NCBI GenBank assembly: GCA_030549175.1
Contig: JAUKUA010000003.1
Span: forward strand, 5,766,001-5,830,000
DNA length: 64,000 bases
Source: Lasiosphaeris hirsuta
Lineage: Eukaryota; Ascomycota; Sordariomycetes; Sordariales; Lasiosphaeriaceae
Direction: 5' to 3'
The position numbers were made by a program, and so were the translations under genes. This document shows positions 42,435-53,170 of this stretch, one piece after another. Each line of letters begins with the position of its first letter. The stretch's first letter is position 1. A model generated the notes under the pieces. It saw nothing but the letters and a program-made list of their open reading frames with translations, made no database searches and was not told where the DNA came from.

Positions 42435-44402
42435 TCAGCTAACTAAAGTTGTACTGTTCCCCATGGGGAGCTGAGCGATCCGAATGTCCGTGATACGTCC
42501 GCCGGACTGCTTCTTGATGCTGTCTAAGATATCCCCAATGGGCGTCACAAGACCATAGGCGGTGGCGCCATTGTCGGGAACCTGACCTCTAAACAGCAAC
42601 CCCACGACATCGCCCTGATTGTCCCAAACCACCGCACCCGAATCCCCATGATCTGTGAAATTCACAAAATCTTTGACGGCTTTCAGCCCAATATATACAT
42701 GCTCTTGCGACTTCGGCTGCTTCATGTACTTATCCTCCCAGATACTGCAGTCTGTCTTTGTCCTGCTGAACTCGCCAGCCGTCCATGTCGTGGAAGCGCC
42801 CACCTTGAACACCAGGTTGCCTGGACTGGGGGGAGCGGTGCGCAAGGTGTCAGCCCACCCTCTCAGTTGCGCGCCATACGTCGGGTAAGGGGGGATTTGC
42901 TCCGGGAGATAGTGCTTGGAAAACCAATCCTCTCTCTGCGGGAGGGTGTTCCTTCCGATCCTAGACTTGCTGTAAGGCTCAATCAGCGCCCAGTCCAGAC
43001 GACCTCCACTCACCGTCCGCTGCTTGTACCCCGACGAGAGGTACACCCGACCGAAAATCTGGGCGTCGCTATCGAAGAATGCCTTGTTCGTGTCTCGCAG
43101 CGCCCGAAAAACTGGGTCAACTGGGTTGATTGTCATAACTCTTCCCAGCCCATCCATAGCAAAGTTGTGCTTCACCCGAGCGGGGTGTTCAATTCGCCAT
43201 TCGTTGGTGTGGTTAGGGAACGTGCCGTCATTGTCTGCGGCCCAAAGCTCAGAGTTTCGGGCAGGGTATCCTATCATCGAGCCTGGGTCCGCGGGGGTCG
43301 GACTTTTAGGGTCCGGCTTCAACTGGAACCCATCATACCCCGGTCTCACAACGTGGTAGTTGGTGAGCGCTAAAGTCTTCCAGGGCCCGTTCTTCACACG
43401 GATCTGAACCCAGCATCCAAGCGTACCGACCATAGGATCTTTTAGCTTGCCGTCGCTCTTGGTAAGGTATGTAGCAACCCCAATGTCATCACCCGCATCT
43501 ACTGCCGTCTTGTAAGGCCTCCAGATGTTGAAATTGAAGCTATGGGCTTTAGCTGTTCTGTCCGCCGTACTCCGTGGCGGAAGCAAGTTGAAGGCGTAGG
43601 GAGACATCACGTTATGCTCTATGTGAGCATGGATGTCATGGCCAAAATCGTCGAGGAGGTGCTGTATTCGATACAAGACATCAGGCCATCCGTTTTCAGG
43701 CGAGTCGTACCCTAGAGATATGAAGACGGTCTTGGGGTTCAAGCCCTCGTTCATGGCATCGAAGCCAAGCCGGAAGAGGGAAATGGCAGTCATATGCCCT
43801 TTGGTCGAATCATCGCCCTCCAGTGTCTCGAAAACCTTGGCCTTGATGACGGGCCAATCTGCCTCGAGTTTGGGCTCGTTGTGAACCAGAGACAAGTATT
43901 TCTTCAGATCCAGCTCCTCCGCGACCATATCTACAGCGATGTCAAGCCCTACCGCTCCAGGTGTGTCGGTGACACGGCGATCCATGTACTTCTTCAGGCT
44001 CTCAACAACTGTGAGCCATGTCGTCGGGGAGGATGGCGTCCATTTGGCGACGATGTAGAGGGTGACATGGTTGTCGGACGCATCGTCTTGGAAGACACGG
44101 TTCGTGAGCTTGACTATCGCTCGCTCTACGTCAATGCCGTTCTCGACCAGCAACTGAGTGGCCTTGGTCTCAAATTCGTTTCCGAAGAGGGCGAGGACGG
44201 GCTGGCAGACTTCATTGTCGAAATTGATGAGAGGTCGAGGGCGAGGAGGGGTGGCAACCCGGAACTTCAGGCTGGTAATGTCGAATTTTCCGACAGAGCT
44301 CTCGGCAGTTGACGAGGGTTAGGATCTCCGGGACCTTGTGGAGGAGGAGGAGTCGGTCGAGGGAGGCGTGGGAACGCCCCATTTGAATGAAGCGGAGGAC
44401 AT
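42435..44402 (-). CDS. Trypsin-like serine protease domain protein
   Basis: A frame open from about 44318 to the TAG at 42435 encodes some 620 residues. The first in-frame ATG is not in this frame, so a short first exon is needed: the ATG at 44402 (MSSASFKWG...) is the likely start, but its splice site is unclear. The C-terminal half is a PA-clan peptidase: His in LALTNYHVVRPG, Asp in GGRLDWALIEPY, Ser in TDHGDSGAVVWDNQGDVVGL. The N-terminal 250 residues are helical, without recognised motif. No signal peptide is visible, so it probably acts inside the cell. Similar large fungal proteins with a degenerate trypsin domain are uncharacterised. Confidence 0.75.
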
Positions 44403-45561
44403 GTTTTTTTTTTTGGGGGGTTTTTTTTTTCAGGGCCACTAAAAGGAGGAAGTAAGTGGCTTATTAGAAGAGGAGGGGTTCGAGAATGGAAGCGCGGCGA
44501 GAAACTTCTGGTACTTATTCTTGGACTCGGTGGGTCGGTGCACAGGAGCGAGCTGCGGCCTGTGGGATCAAAGTTTTGGCGCTGATTGTATTGGGGTTGA
44601 CACACACACACACACACAAGGGAGCCAAACTCTGGATAATGTGTGTATTTTGTGTGTGTGGAAAGAAAAGGAAAAAGCCCTGCAAATCCTTCACAGATGG
44701 TGGGCCAACCTCCCCAGTGGGGAGGGGCACCTCCAACAGATTGCCACAGCGAGCAGATTTCACGACATAGTGAATGTAGGTAGGTTGTTGGTCTGTACAC
44801 AAGTGCAAGCACCTAGCCTTGTCAGCTCACAATGCTCCGTTATGAAAAATGCAAGAGGTAAGACAGCACTGTGTATTTTCGAAAATCTTTATACCGGGAC
44901 CAATTCTAGGCCCACCCGGCTGGAGTTGAAGCAATTCCCAGCAGCTGCGGCGCAACCTTGCCGAAATATCAATTAGGGTGAGCAATGTCACGTGGGCTAT
45001 GCTGTGGTGCAGGTGCCCAGATTCGTCTCAGACCATCTCCAATCACGCCATTCCGCCGTGCGTTAGGCGACGCCGCCACCTCGACGACAGATTCCATCCT
45101 AGTGTGTGCTAGCAGAGATGAGCACAAGGTTGAGTTGGGTCCCCAGCAAACGCGACGCTGTCTACTTCCAATGCATGGCCAAAACACAGTCCCAAGATCT
45201 AACGAGTTCTTTGGTTTCTCTCTCTCCTGGCAACACCCCGCCGCCATTCAGCAAGATTTTTTCAATAGCAGCAGCAACAGCAAACGAAGCTTTAAACCCA
45301 AAAACCGGAGAAACACCCGCCACCAGCAATACCCTGGCCGATGGGAGTGACGGCCCGGCACAATGGCCATATCGCTGCAGCTAACAACAGGGGCATGCCA
45401 CGGCACCCCCTCACACCGACAAAACCCCCCAGAGAAGGGAGACGAAACCGGTTGCGGCGCCCTCGTCCAAGACTTCAGCCCAATATGGTCAGCCCCTTCC
45501 CTCCCCTGACTGAACACTGCTGCTCGTTACGGGCTGGCCGCCGCCTGAGTAGACGGCTGCT
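44403..45561. other. Intergenic with CA repeat
   Basis: A CA microsatellite sits at about 44600-44618. The right half may hold eroded N-terminal exons of the broken transporter that follows, but I could not place them. Nothing else was recognised. Confidence 0.45.
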
Positions 45562-46077
45562 ATGTTCTACCTCGTCGGACCGCTCGGCCAGGGCGCGTCC
45601 GCGCTGCAGCTGTTGGTGGATGCCATCACGCAGGATGTGACCCGGCAGACCATCAGGGCGGCCCCTGATAGTGATACCCTCCCGACGGTAGGAGAAGCTC
45701 AATCCCTCGATGTGGTGTGCATCTTGATCGCGCTGCTGCTGGGTGGGATGGCTGCGATTTGGCTGTTGCTCGCCTTCAGTGCGTTCTTGTATCGGCTGTC
45801 TCGGAGGGAACTGAGCTGGAATCCGAGCTGGAACGCCATCGTTTTCCCCACGTCAGCACTCGCTATCTCGACGGCGTAGTTTGGTGAGGAGCTGGGGTCG
45901 CCGTTCTTTCGGATCATCACTTGTATACTACTTGGGTTTTGTGTCATTGCCTTTTTCGTCAATCTCTTCTTCACGTTGATACATATTTCCAGGGGTATGA
46001 TGTTGATTGTGAGAAAGGATCCTCGGCTATCGGCGCTGCTCGAGGACAGCGTTGATGGGACATCTCATGCGGAATAG
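45562..46077 (+). pseudogene. Broken TDT-family (malic acid/sulfite-type) transporter
   Basis: The frame encodes the last four or so helices of a fungal C4-dicarboxylate/malate or sulfite-efflux type carrier: MFYLVGPLGQGASALQLL, a hydrophobic helix VVCILIALLLGGMAAIWLLL, WNPSWNAIVFPTSALAISTA, then after an in-frame TAG (45877-45879) GEELGSPFFRIITCILLGFC and a final helix before ISRG. The region after the stop stays open for 66 codons to a second TAG. The first half of the family is missing. The single nonsense codon plus missing N-terminus indicate a pseudogene. Confidence 0.65.
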
Positions 46078-46273
46078 CAATGGCAAAGGGAAGTTAGACT
46101 GTCAAACTGTGCCACTTTTGAATAGTTAAGCACCCCATCAAATTCATACCAAAAGCCCTCTTGAGCTTCTCCAGAGGCATATTTCCCATCCTTCATTACT
46201 TCAAGAATGGCACCAAAAACCACCCCCAAGTCCGTCACACCACGTTCCCTCAGCCCTGTCAAGACTTGCCCCT

Positions 46274-46957
46274 CTACCGGTCAAGCAAAACCCAATCCTG
46301 TTCCCCATCCTCACTCGAAGCCGCCTCATCCTCCCCCACAACCTCCCACTCCGCCAGCTGCCACTCACGAACAAGCTGTACAGCATGAATCGTCACAAAA
46401 TCACCACCGAGCGTCTCCGCTCCCTCCCCAGCACCGGTCCCTCTTGCTCCCGCGACCGGCAGGTTCGCAGCCGTCCTGGGGGGCGCCTCCAAACTGGGCA
46501 GAGCAGGCGGCGGCGCAACCTGCGCGGCCCGCCGCGCCAGGTAGTCCCTGGTGATACACCCCGGCACCTCAGCTAACACGGCCTCGCAGCAGCGGCCGTA
46601 GGTCGCCGAGTCGAGCAGATGCTTAGCCTTGAGCTTCCTCAGGACGTTCAGGACCCAGAAGTGCGAGAAGTTGGCGCTCGCGTCGTGCACCGCGGCCTCT
46701 AGCGCGTCAAGGTGTTTCTCAAGGAGGGTGGTGACGCTGATTTGGGCTCTGAGAAGGCTCTTGTTGAGGTTTCGGCGGGCGGTGAGGAGTTGGTATGGGT
46801 GGCTGGGCGAGTGTAGGCCGCCGCCGATGATGTGGTACCATGTTGTGGAGTTTGAGTGGTGAGATGTGGCGATGAGGATGATGTGGCGTGCGTCGAGGCC
46901 CTGTTCCCAGGGGAGGAAATTTCGGCAGATGCCGAGGGAGAGTTTGATGTTCTCCAT
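46274..46957 (-). CDS. Uncharacterised fungal protein
   Basis: A single exon of 227 residues from the ATG at 46957. The N-terminal part contains SSTTWYHIIGGG-like sequence (seen as NSTTWYHIIGGGLHSPSHPY), then helices (ALEAAVHDASANFSHFWVLN, VLRKLKAKHLLD). The pattern WYH-GG followed by NxxxxxWVxxVLxxLxxxxLL resembles a widespread small fungal family of unknown function. The C-terminal third is Ala/Gly/Glu rich and ends with WVLLDR. No signal peptide, membrane helix or catalytic motif is visible. Upstream extension lacks an ATG. Confidence 0.55.
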   Translation of the reverse strand: MENIKLSLGICRNFLPWEQGLDARHIILIATSHHSNSTTWYHIIGGGLHSPSHPYQLLTARRNLNKSLLRAQISVTTLLEKHLDALEAAVHDASANFSHFWVLNVLRKLKAKHLLDSATYGRCCEAVLAEVPGCITRDYLARRAAQVAPPPALPSLEAPPRTAANLPVAGARGTGAGEGAETLGGDFVTIHAVQLVREWQLAEWEVVGEDEAASSEDGEQDWVLLDR

Positions 46958-47788
46958 TGCGGTTTGGGTCGATTTGGTGTTATTAGTTTCGTAGCTCGTT
47001 GTTCGCCGTGAGTAGTTAGGTGGTGATGCCAACGGGCTCTATGCCTCGAGCCTTATTCCAAGAGCCGCAAGTACTCTCGGCAGCGAGTAGCCGGTTTATA
47101 TACTCGAGAATCAGGCTAGTTTTGTTAGTTAATGAGTACCTGAAAAGCTATATTGTCAGTACAGCATAGCTCACAAGATCGGCCAGTGTGTCATTAGATA
47201 TGAAGAGTTTGCAGTTACATTAATTATCTACAACTGTCGCACGAGAACAGTGGAGAACGCCCAGCAAACTCTGGAGCATGGTCCCCTCTTTAAACAGGCG
47301 TCGGAGCGCCATGGCCTCCTTCGCCGTGCTCGTGAGTGACAGGAGCTCTGACTCTCTGAGGGTCTCTGGTGGCGCAATCGGGAGTAGATATTGAGAATGT
47401 GCACGTCGTCGTGAAGCGGCTGTGACTTCCATGTCCAGGCCTGAAACAGCAGTCTGGAGGGAGCGCGCCATTGCACGGCAGCGCACGACACTCTGACGAA
47501 GAGAGGTGTTGAAGCCCTGATAACGCCATTTCAGCATGAGAAAATGCTTCTTTGATATCTCATGAGGCCTTTCCAAGTGCCAAATATGCCTTTTTAAATG
47601 CTAAAAAAAGCTTTATCAAGGCTTCAATAACTCCTTTAGGAAAATGTCACACACCCACAAACAAACCACTACAAGCATTACACAAACAGATAGATAACCT
47701 ATCGAAGCTACCTATCATTTACATTACAGCAGAAAAAAACGTCTTCATCGGCATCCGTTTAGTCCTCCTCCAGAATCGAGGCCCTCAA
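46958..47788. other. Intergenic, about 0.8 kb
   Basis: A 118-codon minus-strand frame at 47.2-47.6 kb lacks an ATG start and any recognised motif. The remainder looks like flank of the two minus-strand genes. Confidence 0.45.
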
Positions 47789-50700
47789 CTACGCACGATC
47801 CTTCTTTGCGTACTTCTCCACGTACTCCCTCGCCATTGTCGCAAACGCAACTTGATCGGCGTGAAAATCGAGAGTGGTGATAATGTTCCTGCGTCAAAAG
47901 GTTAGCCTCGCACGCTGCTCACAGAGGGTCCCGGTTGACTTACACAGGGTCGCTGTAGTCCGGCTGCATCAGCAGCCCGTAGATGGTTGAAATAACCATC
48001 CAATTGCTGGTGTCTACGGTCCAGTTGCGATCCATGATGCTGTGGCAGATACGCCCGTGCTTGTTGACGTTGGGGTGGTAAATGCGTGTTACGAACCGGG
48101 CCTTGGGCGCTAGCGAGGGATACGTCTCCTCCATGTCTAGGTACACCACAAAGGTGCCGTCCGCGTAGATGCTGCCCGGAGGTCCCTGCATGGCAGCAAT
48201 CCAGAAGGACATGTCTCGCTCGCTCACGTACACGTCGATGTGGGGGTGCGGGTTGGCGACGATCCGCTGCATCTCGGTCAGAATGCGATGGGATCTCATC
48301 TGCGACGCAGTGACGTGGCCGCTGGGGCCGGCCTCTCTCATTCTCTGCCGCGAGACAGCCTGAAGCTCGACAAAGCTATCGTGAAGGCCCGGGTGCTGAA
48401 TGCGCTTAGGGAACACACTCTCCGAGACGGTCTCGGGGTCGGCGCTCTGGCTGGCGATGGCGAACCGGCTCCCGTGATACAGCATCGTGCAGGACAACTC
48501 GCGAGGCTGACGAGACGCCGGCATGGCCTTGACATCGCGTTCGAGATAGGAGAGCACGGGCTCCATCTCGCAGATGGCCACGGCTTGCGTCAACGAGGTT
48601 GGATGGAACTTGTAGCCGTTGGTGAGGTAGGACACGGTACGGAGATTGAGTGTCTCCTTGAGATCGCCAAGGCAAAACGAATCCACCACGATGTCGTCAA
48701 GCGCAAGATGATGCGAAAGGGAATGGGGGTGGTGGATCTTGGAACTGCTGTCGGACCCGTCGGAAATGCAGAGGATTCTCTTTTTCGCATCGGGGTACGA
48801 GGCCGAATAGGCTTGAAGCTGGTCTCTCGCCAAGGCTAGGGCATCCCACAGAGCTGTGTCCTCCTTTGGTTTCAAATGCTGGACTCTGAGCCGGAAGTTT
48901 TCAACAATGGACGTCAGAGGCTGATCGACTCTGGCAGTGCTACCAAACGTGACGAGGCCCAGGTGTGTGGTGTAGTCGTAGGCAAGGATGCGGTTGACGA
49001 ACTGGTCAAACATTTGCTTCAGCATGTCGATGCGGGATGGTTGAATCCGACGGCGATCGCGTCTTTTATATGGGGCGATGAGAAGTTTCAAAACCAAAGG
49101 CTGAGGGCCATGCGGCGTGGTGGCTTCACCGACTTCTATGTCGCTGCTGCCATCAGTGCCCCCTGAGTACACGGGCTCGTCCCCGAGCACTCCGGTAGCG
49201 TCGCCCCGTTTGAGTAACTTCGACAGTTGCTCCCAGTGCTTGCAAAAGTTTCCACTAGTCATTCCATCGCCTGTGTACACCAGACCAGGCCATATAACAC
49301 TCTGGTTGATGATACTGCCCGAGTTCATGTTGAGCTCCGTCCCGTGCCTCCAGGCCTTGAACAAAACCGTGTCCAACCTGACTTGGGTGTCCTTTTTGAC
49401 CCAGTACGAGAAGCTCGGAGAGCTCGGGTTTTCCTGGTAAACTTTGATCAAAGATCCGGCACGGCGACGGCGGTTTCTTGACCTCGTTGCGCAGATGTGG
49501 AGTCGGGAATCTGCACGGTGATGTGAGACCCATTGACTAAATTCAAGGACATTAGGGGCTCCTCGCTGGGTTGAATGACGGCTCCGTTGCTTAGAAGTGA
49601 AAAGTCCGGGTAATGGCCATGCAGTGCACGAAATGCCACCTCGTACAGCTCTGAAAGAGGTGTCATCGAGGGCAGTGTCCGGCTGAATCAGGAGGACGAG
49701 GATAGAAATTCCAGTTTGGCCGGGGGGGTACCAGCCCTCGGTTGAGCAGCATAGCCCGATATGATATCCGTTCCCTCAACCCAGTTACCGACTTGAAGTG
49801 CCTTTTGTCGGTTTGCACCGAGTTCAGTTGAGTCCAGCGGAAGTCCAGTCAGTGGCGATGTTTGTATCTGCGCAACCTGAAACCATCTCCGGATTGCGGC
49901 ATCATCGTAGATTTGTCCATCAACGATAGTCACTGGATCTTGAAAGAGGTCTTGGGCCATGGGGCACCGGAGATCTGCGGGGACCTCGAACTTGAGGGGT
50001 GTAGAAGCAAACTCGGGTCGGTGCGATCCGGACAGGTCTGGAAGTGGGCTACCCCGGTCCCATGTCCAAGAGTTGGATCCTCCAGGACCACTGATCCCGA
50101 CTGCTCTGTAGACCAGGAAGTCAGCGAGCTGGTTCTCATAGCGTCGATGTCCCGCGATCATGCGTCGAAGGGCCTTGACGTGTTCCGAAGCTGCAAGTCT
50201 AGGCGCTGCCTGGTCCCTCCAGTGGTAATACCGCCCCTCGACAGACTCAAGTTGCTCCATGGCATGCCGGAGCTCAAGCAGATTGAGCTCATTGGTACTT
50301 TTTAAGAGTTCCAAGACTGCAACCCGCTGCGCCTCAACACCAGCACAAGCCCTGACAGTCTGGACCATGTCGTCAAATGCCTCGTGGTTCTGAAGGGCTT
50401 CTTTCTCGTCGCTCAAAGTACCGACATAGATCTCATTCTGAAAGATATCCTCGGTCAAATCCGACGCCCGGTAATCTGTGGTGCCGGGGGCCTGGGTACT
50501 AGGTTCAGCAGGCTTGACATCCTCGAAACCTGCCGGCAATGACATACTCGAGCTAGAGTCAACGCATATCATCAGAATCTCGTCCGGCTTATCAGACTGC
50601 CGCTGGGTTGCGTGGAAGTCTCCGTAGAATATAGCGGTCCCATCAGCGATACGAGCAGCAGTAATAGGCTCCAGGAGTTGTGCAATGACAGCGGGGTCGA

Positions 50701-52720
50701 TGTCGCACTCGCCGCCTTTTGTTGGTCGGAATATGACAAAGTCACAGCCTGGCCCGCCGCATGGCTTTCTCCTGAGATACACGGCCAAAAAGCCATCTCT
50801 GTCGAGAGTCAAAACCGGGTTCGGCGCGGTGCCGAGAGAGCGTGGTGCCACAACTTGCATCTTTGCCATGGACGCATTTCCGGCAAGCTGGATAATGTTG
50901 CTGATCTCCCCTGGCCCGAAAATCTTATCCTCATCATAGCGGTCACTCAAGGACAGGATGTTCATGTCGAACATGGTGTTTGTAGAGACAAGCCCTCCGC
51001 TCAAGAGCACAGCTCTCTTGGTTCGACCGTCAAGGTCCGACAGGCTCAACGATTTGTTCAACTCAGCCTCAGTGAACTGAATGATACCCGCCTTCAGAGC
51101 ATTGAAGAAGCCCCGCTCCATCAGGCCGATGCGCGTGTCGACAGGATGTGCGATGGGTTCCATGGTCTCGCTGTTGGTCAGATGGACACATTTCATCGAG
51201 CTGATGTAGGGGAGCACGGATCCATCCTCGCCGTTGAGCGCGAGCGATTTGGCTTTACAAAGTAGCGTGCCAAAAAAGAGTCGGGATCCTTCGAGGTGTC
51301 GAGTCGGGAATCTTGCGACGGGCGAAGCCGACATCATCTCCTTCACCACCTGGTAGCACGCCTGAACGAGAGCCGCGCACTTCTCAACCTCCAGAATACT
51401 TTCTTGCAACAGCAAGTGCATGGCCCGAACAGCTGGCGGGAATCTAGTCAGGACATGGAGAACGTGCAGCACGCTGTCGTGGAGAGTCTGCGATGATGTG
51501 TCCCCCGCTTCCTGCCTAATGTTTTGTACGGCCACCCGAAGGCAGGAGAGGAACACGGCCATGCCTCGCTCGGTCTGGGGCTTTGCTGGTAGCTCCCAAT
51601 GTTTGCCGTAAAGGTAAATTCTGTTTTGGCCCAACCCAATCACTCTGGTGCTCTCCGCAGGCGAGACAATGCGTGGGACAGCATACAAAGTCAAGACTCC
51701 CTCAACGGCAAGCTCGTCGAGACCAAGCTCCCCCAGTGTGAGGTAGTAATGCGATGTCTTGATTGGAGACTCGACCGTGTGAAGATCGACGACGAAGGCA
51801 TCGCGGGACTCACTCGTTTGGACGGCGTCTTGACTCTCGGGTCCCTCGGGGTGACGCTTTTTCGAGCAGATCGAGACCACGCGCACGTCACTGTGAGACG
51901 TCGCACTTCTGCGTTCAGCTCCGAAATAAAACGCGTGCTTCGAATCAATGTTAAATCCGGGCTTGCCGCAGAGTAGTCTCTCCACAGCTTCGAAAACAGC
52001 ATCTTGCTCAATGCTAGCACACTCGATAGAATCGATAATGCTGTTCGAGTACACAACCAGAACTTGGTTGGTGCCAGTTCTGGCTTCGCTAGAGACTGCA
52101 TGGCCAGGCTTGAAGAGCGTGCCCTGGCAAATTGCCCGAGCAAGTGAGCAGTTACACTCGCGGTGTAGCTGGTTACTGCCTCTGTTGTAGTGGGCTCCAT
52201 CGTGTTCCAAATCCAGATGGCAAGCGATACGTTCACGAAGCTGGTGGAGGGTCGTCTTAGGGGAAAATGTGACGGGCAGAAGGGGGACCTTGCTTTCATC
52301 CTGGTGGTCTCTCACAAGCTGTGACGTCAAAACGCGAAATCGAATGCGCAGACTAGCATCATGACCGCCCGCAAAGGCCTCTGCGGATGCCGTAGACGTC
52401 TCCACAGACGCCTCTACGGACGCCGTAGACATCTCTGCGGATCCCGCATACGCCTCTGCCGATCCTGGATACGCCTCTGTCAATGCTCCGGTGGGCCCTT
52501 CAACAGCAAAGATATCCTCCATGAGAGGATCGAGAACGACACTCTCAATGGGATCATCGTCATCGAGCAAGGGGCCAGTCGGAGATTCAAGGCGAAGCTC
52601 CAGATGAGAGCGGTCAGCCCGAATTCCAAATCGGCCTAGGCGGTAGACAATCTCATCGCGTAAAACAGCGATGGTATCCCGTGGGTCGCACACCACAAAG
52701 ATAACTTTGTACCGGCTCAT
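47789..52720 (-). CDS. Multidomain ubiquitin-system protein: Ub-like, split vWA with U-box, E2
   Basis: Proposed exons are 52720-49732, 49650-49483, 49441-47944 and 47888-47789, giving 1,584 residues. N-terminus: a ubiquitin-like fold (1-75), a Ser/Ala/Glu repeat, a second beta-grasp-like part (122-170). Residues 721-725 are DSSSS, a vWA metal-site start (ILMICVDSSSSM). A U-box follows at about 913-985: VPADLRCPMAQDLFQDPVTI and YDDAAIRRWF. The rest of a vWA domain (RIDMLKQMFDQFVNRI, LGLVTFGST, KEDTALWDAL, ILCISDGSDS) comes later, so the U-box sits inside it. An E2 core ends the chain, with active-site Cys in HPNVNKHGRICHSIM (codon 48047-48045). Intron 1 has a strong TTTCAG end and perfect phase; intron 2 is only 41 nt and could instead be a frameshift. 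Function inferred: a self-contained E3-E2 enzyme. Confidence 0.8.
52370..52490. repeat. Short imperfect repeats coding Ser/Ala/Glu/Thr
   Basis: Variants of GCCTCTGCGGATCC and ACGCCTCTACGGACGCC recur in the N-terminal coding part of the U-box/E2 gene, encoding a low-complexity linker (GSAEAY, STASVEAS type) after the first ubiquitin-like fold. Confidence 0.7.
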
Positions 52721-52754
52721 GTTGACCTGCTGGGTGCCCTGCCGAGTGCCGAAA

Positions 52755-53170
52755 CATGTTAGTATGGAAATTGCGGTCTCAAGATACTTTGGAAAGATGC
52801 TTTTACCTGATCCAAGATGTGGCGAAAACGTGGAGGAATGCCAGATGGCGGGGATTGTTCGGTTGGTTCTTGATGCTGTGTTAGTAATTTGTAAGTCGCG
52901 ATCCCAAGATACTTGGGAAATATGTTTTAGCTGGTCTAAGATGTGGCGAAAGGCGGGGATCTCTCCAGAGGGAAAATTTCAAATGGCGGGGATTGTTCAG
53001 GTGGTTCTTGATTTTGCGTTAGTCTTTGGGAGGTAGTTGGTGATCTCAAGATACTGGGGAAAGATGTTTTTTACCTGGTCTAGGATGTGGTAAAAGACGG
53101 GGATGGGTCTAGTGGGAAAACACTAGATGGCGAAAATGGTTCAGGTAAGAAACCAGATGGCGGAGATTTT
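52755..53170. repeat. Three or more tandem copies, about 125-142 bp
   Basis: The block CAAGATACTTGGGAAAGATG recurs at about 52779, 52903 and 53046, each followed by a GGTCTAAGATGTGGCGAAA-like block and then AGATGGCGGGGATTGTTCAGG. A partial fourth copy ends near 53170. It lies immediately upstream of the U-box/E2 gene. Confidence 0.85.

Noticed and set aside
47220..47576. 118-codon minus-strand frame
   Set aside because: No ATG start and no recognised domain; possibly a relic, but unsupported.
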